DNA of 16,645 nucleotides from Alcaligenaceae bacterium (lineage in GTDB: Bacteria > Pseudomonadota > Gammaproteobacteria > Burkholderiales > Burkholderiaceae_B), in NCBI GenBank assembly GCA_012512545.1, contig JAAZDZ010000564.1, positions 1 through 16,645 of the forward strand, in the 5' to 3' direction. The notes beneath the pieces are model-generated. The model was not told where the DNA came from and did no database searches. It saw nothing but the letters and a program-made list of their open reading frames with translations. This document shows positions 8,064 to 14,447 of this stretch, one piece after another. Position 1 is the first letter of the stretch, and each line of letters opens with the position of its first letter. The position numbers and the translations under genes are program-made.

Positions 8064-9317
8064 TTATCCCAGTCCGAGTTCACGCCCCGACAGGCGGCGG
8101 TAAAGTGAATAGAGCAGCAGCGTGCCGGCCAGCAGCAGGAAGCCCAGTGCGCTTGCCATGCCCCAGTTGATGGTCTGGTTGGTGAAGTAAGCGACGTAAT
8201 AGCTGATCATCTGATCGCCGGGGCCGCCCAGCAAGGCAGGCGTAATGTAGTAACCGACGCTGATGATGAAGACCAGCAGGGCGCCAGCGGCAATGCCGGG
8301 GTAGGTCTGCGGCACATACACCCGCCAGAATGCGGCAAACGGATGGCTGCCCAGAGAAATCGCGGCGCGCTGATAACTGGGCGGAATGGATTGCATGCTG
8401 CTGTAGATCGGCAGAATCATGAAGGGCAGCAGGATGTGCGTCATGGCGATATAGACGCCCAGACGGTTGAACAGCAGTTCAATGGGTTCGTCAGTCAGGC
8501 CGATATTCATCAGGGTGCTGTTGATCAGGCCCTGCCGCTGCAGCAGCACAACCCAGGCGGCAATGCGCACCAGCACCGATGTCCAGAACGGAATCAGCAC
8601 GCAGATCATGACCAGGTTGGCCTTGCGGGTGGGCAATTGACTGATCCAGTACGCCAGCGGAAAGCCCAGAGCCAGCGTCAGCAGGGTGACCACTCCGCTG
8701 ATGACAAAGGTGCGCTTGAAGATATCCAGGAAGGCGGACGTGCTGGGCGGGACTTGCGCAATGCTGCCATCGGGTTCCTGTTTGAGATCGAGGGCAGCCA
8801 GCAGGTAATACGGCGACCAGCGGCTGTTGTTGCGGGCGATGGATTGCCAGTATGGGGGTTCGCCCCAGCGTTTGTCGATCGCCAGAAAGCGTTCACGTAC
8901 CCGGGCCTCGTCGGACGCGATGGCATCGTCAAAAGGTACGCTGCGAATGGTTTTGAACAATAGAGAGCGGTAGCCGCTGATCTCGTGGTTGAGGCGTCGC
9001 GCCAGCCCGCCCGCAGCGGAGGTGTCCTTGACGGCCTCCAGATCGCGCATCAGCGCCATATAGGCGGCGTCGGGCGGTGTGGAGCTTCCGTCCCAATCGG
9101 CCAGAGCCTCAATGGTGCGGGGCAGCCCTTCCACCACCTCGGGGTTGTCCACCGCACGAAACAGCAAGGTGGCGATGGGCACGACAAAGATAGCCAGCAG
9201 GAAGATCGCGAGCGGCGCTATGAGGGCGAAGGCCCGCAGTCTGCGGCGGTTCTCGGCCCGGGGGCCGGAACGCCGCAGACTGGCTGCGGGCGCTGTTCCG
9301 ATGGTGGTGGTCGCCAT
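8064..9317 (-). CDS. ABC transporter permease, PotB/PotH type, with large N-terminal periplasmic loop
   Basis: Partner inner-membrane permease of the same importer. The hydrophobic segments are about 29-53, 205-225, 235-260, 288-305, 340-362 and 387-405. The EAA loop is SYQRAAISLGSHPFAAF (about 314-330) followed by WRVYVPQTYPG, and GYYITPALLGGP is typical of the family. At 417 residues it is over 100 longer than E. coli PotB/PotH. The extra length is one hydrophilic insertion between the first and second membrane segments (about 54-202), rich in charged residues and tryptophan/tyrosine, expected on the periplasmic side. The frame is continuous and codon use looks the same, so it is not a frameshift or fusion artefact. 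The start at 9317 lies 5 bp after the binding-protein stop; GGAG is present about 15 nt upstream. Confidence 0.92.
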   Translation of the reverse strand: MATTTIGTAPAASLRRSGPRAENRRRLRAFALIAPLAIFLLAIFVVPIATLLFRAVDNPEVVEGLPRTIEALADWDGSSTPPDAAYMALMRDLEAVKDTSAAGGLARRLNHEISGYRSLLFKTIRSVPFDDAIASDEARVRERFLAIDKRWGEPPYWQSIARNNSRWSPYYLLAALDLKQEPDGSIAQVPPSTSAFLDIFKRTFVISGVVTLLTLALGFPLAYWISQLPTRKANLVMICVLIPFWTSVLVRIAAWVVLLQRQGLINSTLMNIGLTDEPIELLFNRLGVYIAMTHILLPFMILPIYSSMQSIPPSYQRAAISLGSHPFAAFWRVYVPQTYPGIAAGALLVFIISVGYYITPALLGGPGDQMISYYVAYFTNQTINWGMASALGFLLLAGTLLLYSLYRRLSGRELGLG

Positions 9318-9322
9318 GGCGT

Positions 9323-10357
9323 TTAGCGGGCGCTCCAGGCCGAGAAGCGCTGGTCGAGTTCTTCACCGTGGTCAACCCAGAACTCATAGCCGGACAGCAG
9401 GGCGTTCTTGATGTTCTCGGGCGCGTTGGGGCGATTGGACAGCAATTCAGGACTCAGTTCGGCAATGGCCTGTTTGTTGATCGGGCCATAGGCGATTTCG
9501 GCGGCATAGGCTTTCTGAGCGGCGTTCGAGGACGCATAGCGAATGAACTCGTAAGCCCGCTCCATATTGGGGGAGCCTGTGGGGATGACCCAGTAATCGA
9601 GGTCGTAGATGCTTTCGTTCCAGACGATGCTGAGTGACTGGCCATCGTTGTTGGCAGCTTCGATGCGGCCGTTATAGGCGCTGGACATGCTGACGTCGCC
9701 CGCGGCCAGCATCTGGATGGGCTGGGCGCCGGCTTCCCACCACTGGATGTGAGGCTTGAGCTCATCGAGCTTGGCGAAGGCCCGGTCCACGCCTTCGGGC
9801 GTGCTGAGCACATCATAGACTTCGGCTGGCGGCACGCCATCGGCCATCAGCGCAAATTCCATGTTGTAGCGTGCGCCCTTGCGCAGCGCCCGCTTGCCGG
9901 GGAATTTATCGACATTCCAGAAATCCGCCCAGCTGGCTGGCGCTTGTGACAGGTTTTTGGCGTTGTAGGCAAGGACGGTGGACCAGACGAATGTGCCGAC
10001 GCCGCAGGCGTGAACCGCTTCGGGGATGAGTTCGTCCTTGGGCAGCTTGCTCCAGTCCAGTTGCTCGTAGTAGCCCTCGTCGCAGCCGCGCCCGATGTCG
10101 GCTGTTTCGACTTCGACAACATCCCACACGACGTTATTGGTTTCCACCATGGCTTTTACGCGCGCCTGCTCGCCGTTGTAGGCGACATTGATGATGTCGA
10201 TGCCCAATTGTTTTTTGAGCGGGTCGATAAAGGCGACTTGCTGCGCTTCGCCATTGGCGCCGCCAAAGTTGACGATGGTGAGATCGTGAGCGAGGGCGGA
10301 ATGGCTTATGAGGGCCGCGCCCAGGCCGAGGGTAAGAAGGGAAGTTTTGAATTTCAT
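9323..10357 (-). CDS. Periplasmic solute-binding protein, PotD/YdcS family
   Basis: Substrate-capturing component of the importer. A signal peptide is clear: KFK, a hydrophobic core (about 6-18), then a probable cleavage site after ALA (residue 23), leaving HDLTIVNFGG as the mature start. There is no lipobox cysteine, so it should be soluble in the periplasm. The 344 residues and the pattern (TIVNFGGANG, VWDVVEVE, ASWADFWN, FPGKRALR, WWEAGAQPIQMLAAGDV, YDLDYWVIPTG) fit the polyamine-type bacterial extracellular binding proteins and are closest in feel to YdcS. The mature protein has two cysteines in the central region, C92 and C118, which could form a disulfide. AAAAGGA ten bases before the ATG supports the start. 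GABA, putrescine or a related amine are the likely ligands; which one cannot be decided here. Confidence 0.9.
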   Translation of the reverse strand: MKFKTSLLTLGLGAALISHSALAHDLTIVNFGGANGEAQQVAFIDPLKKQLGIDIINVAYNGEQARVKAMVETNNVVWDVVEVETADIGRGCDEGYYEQLDWSKLPKDELIPEAVHACGVGTFVWSTVLAYNAKNLSQAPASWADFWNVDKFPGKRALRKGARYNMEFALMADGVPPAEVYDVLSTPEGVDRAFAKLDELKPHIQWWEAGAQPIQMLAAGDVSMSSAYNGRIEAANNDGQSLSIVWNESIYDLDYWVIPTGSPNMERAYEFIRYASSNAAQKAYAAEIAYGPINKQAIAELSPELLSNRPNAPENIKNALLSGYEFWVDHGEELDQRFSAWSAR

Positions 10358-10411
10358 GGTCGTTGCATCCTTTTGTCTCAGTGGTTTTTTCGTTGAAGGA
10401 AGTGAAGCGAC

Positions 10412-11518
10412 TTAAGGCGCGAAAGCGCGTATATGCTCTGGCTGCGCCTGCAGATACACGGGTGCGCCAGGGGCAAGCCCGCTCAGGCCGGCGTGGTCTC
10501 CAAGCGCCAGCTTGACGGAAAGGGGCGGAGCGCCGGCAGCTTCGCAGCGCAGCCGGATGTGGTCTCCGAAGTAAACGGTGTCGAGCGTGCGGGCGCTCAC
10601 GGCGTTGGTGGTTGCCTGGGGCGCCAGCCTGATGCGTTCAGGCCGCACAGCCAGAATGCAAGGATCGCCCGCACGCAGATTCTGGACATTGAGCGCCTGG
10701 ATAGCCGAGCCATCGCTCAGGCGTACCGTACATAACTCTTCAGAAGCACTCTGCACAGTGCCGGGCAGTTGATTGCAGTCGCCGACAAAACCCGCGACGA
10801 AACGGTTGGAGGGCAGCTCGTAAAGCGTATCGGCGCTGGATACCTGCTGGATCACACCCTGGTCGAACACCGCTACGCGATCAGACATGGTCAGAGCCTC
10901 GCTCTGGTCGTGCGTGACATAGACAAAGGTGATGCCCAGCGAGCGGTGCAGCGCTTTGAGTTCCAGCTGCATGTGTTCGCGCAGCTGTTTGTCCAGGGCG
11001 CCCAGCGGTTCGTCCATCAGAACCAGCTTGGGGTCGAACACCAGGGCGCGGGCCAGGGCGATGCGTTGCTGCTGGCCGCCGGAAAGCTGGCGTGGGTAAC
11101 GCTTGCCGAATGCGCCCATCTGCACCATTTCAAGAGCGGCCGCCACGCGCTTGCGGCGTTCATCGGCGCCGATGCGCCGCACCTTCAGCGGATATTCGAC
11201 GTTGCGCTCCACCGTAAGGTGAGGGAACAGGGCATAGTTCTGGAACACCATGCCAATATCGCGTTTATGCGGCGGAACCCGGTTCAGGTTCTGGCCATCC
11301 AGAACAATGTCGCCGGCAGAGGGAAACTCAAAACCGGCCAGCATCATCAGGCAGGTTGTCTTGCCCGAGCCCGATGGCCCCAGCAGCGATAGAAATTCGC
11401 CGCTGTGGATATCCAGGTTCAGATTCTTGACGACCAGGGTCTCACCATCGTAGGACTTCTGGACATTGCGGAAACTGACAAGAGGCTGGTCGTCTTTTTT
11501 GGGGACGGAAGTATTCAT
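10412..11518 (-). CDS. ABC transporter ATPase, PotA type
   Basis: Cytoplasmic ATP-hydrolysing subunit that drives the importer. From the chosen ATG the protein has 368 residues. Motifs: Walker A GPSGSGKT (47-54), Q-loop Q93 in [10 protein letters not shown], signature [15 protein letters not shown] (145-159), Walker B LVLMDE (165-170), D-loop GALD (173-176), H-loop H203 in [15 protein letters not shown]-terminal TOBE-type regulatory domain (about 250-365) includes AVRPERIRL. The open frame extends 24 codons further upstream to 11590, but the ATG at 11518 has an AAGG site 7 bases before it and gives the usual PotA-like N-terminus, while the longer version would overlap gabT and encode an Ala-rich stretch with no family similarity. 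The 64-bp gap to gabT holds a strong hairpin; 54 bp separate it from the binding-protein gene. Confidence 0.93.
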   Translation of the reverse strand: MNTSVPKKDDQPLVSFRNVQKSYDGETLVVKNLNLDIHSGEFLSLLGPSGSGKTTCLMMLAGFEFPSAGDIVLDGQNLNRVPPHKRDIGMVFQNYALFPHLTVERNVEYPLKVRRIGADERRKRVAAALEMVQMGAFGKRYPRQLSGGQQQRIALARALVFDPKLVLMDEPLGALDKQLREHMQLELKALHRSLGITFVYVTHDQSEALTMSDRVAVFDQGVIQQVSSADTLYELPSNRFVAGFVGDCNQLPGTVQSASEELCTVRLSDGSAIQALNVQNLRAGDPCILAVRPERIRLAPQATTNAVSARTLDTVYFGDHIRLRCEAAGAPPLSVKLALGDHAGLSGLAPGAPVYLQAQPEHIRAFAP

Positions 11519-11525
11519 CGTGTCG

Positions 11526-11529
11526 CCTT
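11526..11529 (-). promoter_or_regulatory. Ribosome binding site deciding the ATPase start
   Basis: On the minus strand AAGG is followed by 7 bases and then the ATG at 11518. It supports the short start over the upstream in-frame ATG at 11590, which lies inside the end of gabT. Confidence 0.6.
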
Positions 11530-11539
11530 GCTCAGTGCC

Positions 11540-11572
11540 GCGGCAGCGCGCTTCGTGGGAAGCGGCTGCCGC
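11540..11572 (-). other. Intercistronic RNA hairpin between gabT and the ABC ATPase gene
   Basis: GCGGCAGC (11540-11547) pairs with GCTGCCGC (11565-11572), and CGCTTC (11549-11554) pairs with GAAGCG (11559-11564), closing a 4-nt loop. Fourteen pairs form with one bulged base at 11548. No T-run follows on the minus strand, so it is not a standard intrinsic terminator. Its position 10 bases downstream of the gabT stop codon suggests mRNA stabilisation or processing that would set different levels for enzyme and transporter. Confidence 0.6.
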
Positions 11573-11582
11573 AGCCAGGTGG

Positions 11583-12848
11583 TCAGCCACGCAGGGCCTT
11601 GGCCAGAATGTGCAGTCCTTCGTCCAGCACAGCGTCTTCGATGGTCAGGGGGAACAGGAAGCGGATGACGTTGCCATGGCTGCCGCAGCTCAGAAGGATA
11701 AGCCCGTTTTCCATGGCGCGCTGCTGTACCTGGCGCGTGAAATCGGCGTCGGGCGCCTTGCCGTCCGGTTTCTGGAACTCAACGGCGACCATGGCGCCCA
11801 GCCCGCGGATATCGGCGATCTGCGGCACGACGACCCGCAGGGATTCCAGTGTGCTGCGCAGGCGTTCGCCAAGTTCGGTGGCGCGCGCCACCAGCGATTC
11901 ATCCTTGATGATGTCTATGACAGCCAGGGCCGAGGCCAGGGCCAGCGGGTTGCCCGCATAAGTGCCGCCCAGGCCGCCGATGGGGGCGGCATCCATAATT
12001 TCCGCACGCCCGCATACGGCAGATAACGGCATGCCGCCCGCCAGGCTTTTGGCCATGGTGATGAGGTCGGGAACGACATCGGCATGCTCAATGGCAAACA
12101 TGCGGCCGGTGCGCGCAAAACCCGTCTGGATTTCATCGACAATCAGCAGGATGCCGTGTTCGTCGCAGATGCGGCGCAGGGCCTGCAAGAACGCAGGCGG
12201 GGCCACATTGAAGCCGCCTTCGCCCTGTACGGGCTCAATGATGATGGCTGCGACCCGGGCCGGATCAATATCGTTCTGGAACAGGAAATCCAGCCCCGCG
12301 AGTGCGTCTTCCACGCTGATGCCATGCAAGGCATTCGGGAACGGCGCATGATGGATTTCGGCGGGGAAAGGGCCGAAGCCCGCCTTGTATGGATGCACTT
12401 TTCCGGTGAGAGCCATACCCAGCAAAGTGCGGCCATGGAAGGCACCGGAAAAGGCGATTACGCCGCTGCGGCCTGTGGCTGCGCGGGCGATTTTCACGGC
12501 ATTTTCAACGGCTTCGGCACCGGTTGTGAAGAAGCCGGTTTTCTTGGCGTGGTCGCCCGGCGTCAGCGCGTTGACCTTTTCTGCCAGCTCGATATAAGCG
12601 TGGTAGGGGGCGACCTGAAAGGCTGTATGGGTAAAACGTTCGAGTTGTTTGCTGATGGCATCAATGATGCGGGGGTGGCGGTGGCCCGTATTATTGACAG
12701 CAATACCTGCTGCAAAGTCAATATAGCGGTTGCCGTCGGTGTCCCAGATTTCCGCGTTCTGCGCGCGTTCGGCATAGAAGCCGCAAGTGATGCCGATGCC
12801 GTTTGGAATGGCGTTACGCTGGCGTTGCGGCCAGTTAGGCTGACTCAT
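11583..12848 (-). CDS. gabT: 4-aminobutyrate aminotransferase (GabT/PuuE type)
   Basis: PLP-dependent class III aminotransferase converting GABA plus 2-oxoglutarate into succinate semialdehyde plus glutamate in the cytoplasm. The 421 residues match the family. Visible: GIAVNNTGHRHP (48-59), TTGAEAVENAVKIARAAT (108-125, phosphate-binding/substrate region), SGAFHGRT (134-141), EPVQGEGGF (205-213), VDEIQTGFARTG (237-248) with D238, and the PLP-binding lysine K267 in TMAKSLAGGMPL. Family-specific positions line up one residue behind E. coli GabT (I49, E210, K267 against I50, E211, K268), and GGLGGTYAGNP is typical of GabT/PuuE. The start at 12848 has AGGAG 6 bases upstream and gives MSQPNWPQRQRNAIPNG; the frame stays open to 13028, but that part crosses the promoter and the divergent regulator. 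Other omega-amine donors are possible. First gene of the minus-strand operon. Confidence 0.92.
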   Translation of the reverse strand: MSQPNWPQRQRNAIPNGIGITCGFYAERAQNAEIWDTDGNRYIDFAAGIAVNNTGHRHPRIIDAISKQLERFTHTAFQVAPYHAYIELAEKVNALTPGDHAKKTGFFTTGAEAVENAVKIARAATGRSGVIAFSGAFHGRTLLGMALTGKVHPYKAGFGPFPAEIHHAPFPNALHGISVEDALAGLDFLFQNDIDPARVAAIIIEPVQGEGGFNVAPPAFLQALRRICDEHGILLIVDEIQTGFARTGRMFAIEHADVVPDLITMAKSLAGGMPLSAVCGRAEIMDAAPIGGLGGTYAGNPLALASALAVIDIIKDESLVARATELGERLRSTLESLRVVVPQIADIRGLGAMVAVEFQKPDGKAPDADFTRQVQQRAMENGLILLSCGSHGNVIRFLFPLTIEDAVLDEGLHILAKALRG

Positions 12849-12854
12849 GTCTCG

Positions 12855-12859
12855 CTCCT
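12855..12859 (-). promoter_or_regulatory. Ribosome binding site deciding the gabT start
   Basis: On the minus strand AGGAG sits 6 bases before the ATG at 12848. It is the best ribosome site in the window and excludes the longer in-frame start at 13028. Confidence 0.8.
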
Positions 12860-12891
12860 GACAAAATTTGTATCTTTTTATATATGAACCA

Positions 12892-12920
12892 ACTATAGAG
12901 CTTCTGTGGTCTACAATAAA
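12892..12920 (-). promoter_or_regulatory. Candidate sigma-70 promoter for the gabT-transporter operon
   Basis: On the minus strand a -35-like TTTATT (12915-12920) is followed by 17 bases and a -10-like TATAGT (12892-12897, five of six matches to consensus). The predicted start of transcription would lie near 12885, giving a leader of about 37 nt. The poor -35 suits a promoter that needs an activator. The region is visibly AT-rich compared with its surroundings. Confidence 0.45.
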
Positions 12921-12926
12921 GGTCCA
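12908..12926. promoter_or_regulatory. Direct repeat, candidate MocR-type operator
   Basis: GGTCTA (12908-12913) and GGTCCA (12921-12926) are direct repeats with a 13-base period (TAGACC and TGGACC on the minus strand). They cover the candidate -35 of gabT and a TACAAT that could be the -10 of the divergent regulator gene (12912-12917). MocR-family regulators such as GabR and TauR are known to bind direct repeats near the -35 of their targets, so this is a reasonable operator; the match is by eye only. Confidence 0.35.
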
Positions 12927-12953
12927 TTTATTAAATATTGATAGGGCCAATTT

Positions 12954-14447
12954 TTGAACCCACGAGCATTGAGCGAATGGCTTCAGCAATGGTTCCGCAA
13001 GGGAACGGGCGAACCGGCCTACCGGCAACTGTATCGCTTATTGCGCCAGTGCATTCTTGAAGGCAGACTGCACGCGGGTACCCGGTTGCCCGCAAGCCGG
13101 GAACTGGCGACAGATCTCTCCATCTCCCGCAATACCGTGTTGCAGGCTTATGAGCAGCTCACGGAAGAAGGCTATGTCTCGGCTGCCGTGGGTCGTGGCA
13201 CTTTTGTCGAAGACATCAGCCACGAATTACCCGTTCAGATAGAACCGCCTTCCGCCGGACCTGGAACGGACAGTGAGCCTGGCATGAGCCGTTCCCTGTC
13301 AAAACGCGGCGAACGGCTGATTACATCGCTGGGGTATTCCGAGCGCCAGCACGGCGCATTCATGGCAGGCGTGCCTGATGTCACCGAGTTTCCGGTGCAG
13401 CAGTGGCTGCGTATTCATAACCGGCATTGGCGCAGGCTGCGGCCCGAATTGCTGAGCTACGCCCCTTCGGGCGGCTACCCGCCGTTGCGCCAGGCGCTCA
13501 GCGACTATCTGCAGGCATCGCGCTCAGTCAATGGGGCGGCCAGCCAGGTCGTGGTGACGTCCGGCATCCATCAGGTCCTGGATGTCGTGATACGGATGCT
13601 CTGTGATCCCGGTGACCGGGTCTGGGTGGAAGAGCCGGCCTATTGGGGCATCCGTAACCTGCTGATCTCTCATGGCATGGATGTCGTGGGCATTCCCGTG
13701 GATATTGAAGGGATGAATCCCACCACCGAGCAGATGCGGCGGCCGCCGCGCCTGATTGTGGTCACCCCCTCGCACCAGTATCCGCTTGGCATGGTGATGA
13801 GCCTGGCACGACGCCGCCGGATTCTTGAATACGCCCGCCAGCATCATTGCTGGATTCTTGAAGATGACTACGACAGCGATTTCCGTTACGGGGGGCGGCC
13901 GCTGCCTTCTTTGCAAGGGCTGGACGAAGCGGCCCTGGTGATTTATGCAGGCAGTTTCAGCAAGACGCTCTACCCGGGGCTGCGGCTGGGCTACGCGGTG
14001 GCCCCGGCGTCGGTGGCCCCGGCACTGGCTGCGGGGGTGGCTGAACTTTATCGGGAAGGGCAGTTGATGGCCCAGGCCGTCATGGCTGAATTCCTGCGCG
14101 AAGGGTTTGTCAGCTCGCATATGCGGCGCGTGCGCTCGTTGTATGCGGCCCGCCGCGACCGCCTGATTGTCGCCGTGCAGGCACACTACGGCTCAAAGCT
14201 GGAAATTGTCGGTGACAAGGCCGGACTGCATCTGGTGCTGGCGCTTCCCGATCATGTCGATGATGCTCACATTTGCCGCGAGGCGTATCTGCGCGGCATC
14301 ATGGCGCGCCCGCTCAGCATGTATTACTTACGGCCGGAGCGGGCGAAAAAAGGGTTGGTGCTGGGCTATGCCTGCGTGCGCGAAGACGAGATCGACCCCG
14401 CCTTCGCTATTCTGGCTGGCGTGATCGACGCCGAACTCAACGCTTGA
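12954..14447 (+). CDS. MocR-family transcriptional regulator (GntR winged helix plus aminotransferase fold)
   Basis: DNA-binding regulator that uses PLP as a sensing cofactor; characterised relatives include GabR (GABA), TauR (taurine) and PdxR (PLP). The GntR-type winged helix covers about residues 17-87 ([47 protein letters not shown]). A variable linker (about 88-130) leads to a class I/II aminotransferase-like domain (about 130-497). Cofactor-site features are kept: [14 protein letters not shown] (169-182), [12 protein letters not shown] (303-314) with D304 as the likely pyridine-nitrogen partner, and [14 protein letters not shown] (334-347) with PLP lysine K337. The start is a TTG with AGGG 7 bases upstream; no better in-frame ATG precedes the helix-turn-helix. 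It is divergent from gabT across 105 bp, so control of gabT and the transporter by a GabR-like mechanism is the natural inference. Its 3' end overlaps tex by 11 bp. Confidence 0.93.
   Translation: MNPRALSEWLQQWFRKGTGEPAYRQLYRLLRQCILEGRLHAGTRLPASRELATDLSISRNTVLQAYEQLTEEGYVSAAVGRGTFVEDISHELPVQIEPPSAGPGTDSEPGMSRSLSKRGERLITSLGYSERQHGAFMAGVPDVTEFPVQQWLRIHNRHWRRLRPELLSYAPSGGYPPLRQALSDYLQASRSVNGAASQVVVTSGIHQVLDVVIRMLCDPGDRVWVEEPAYWGIRNLLISHGMDVVGIPVDIEGMNPTTEQMRRPPRLIVVTPSHQYPLGMVMSLARRRRILEYARQHHCWILEDDYDSDFRYGGRPLPSLQGLDEAALVIYAGSFSKTLYPGLRLGYAVAPASVAPALAAGVAELYREGQLMAQAVMAEFLREGFVSSHMRRVRSLYAARRDRLIVAVQAHYGSKLEIVGDKAGLHLVLALPDHVDDAHICREAYLRGIMARPLSMYYLRPERAKKGLVLGYACVREDEIDPAFAILAGVIDAELNA

Noticed and set aside
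10769..11392. A 207-codon plus-strand open frame antisense to the ABC ATPase, and 12084-12887 antisense to gabT.
   Set aside because: The opposite strand carries complete motif sets of known families; these frames show no family similarity.
11519..11590. A 24-residue N-terminal extension of the ABC ATPase overlapping gabT.
   Set aside because: The extension is Ala-rich and not family-like, and passes through the intercistronic hairpin; the downstream ATG has its own ribosome site.
12849..13028. A 60-residue N-terminal extension of GabT.
   Set aside because: It would cross the promoter region and the divergent regulator gene; the ATG at 12848 has a perfect AGGAG and gives the normal GabT N-terminus.
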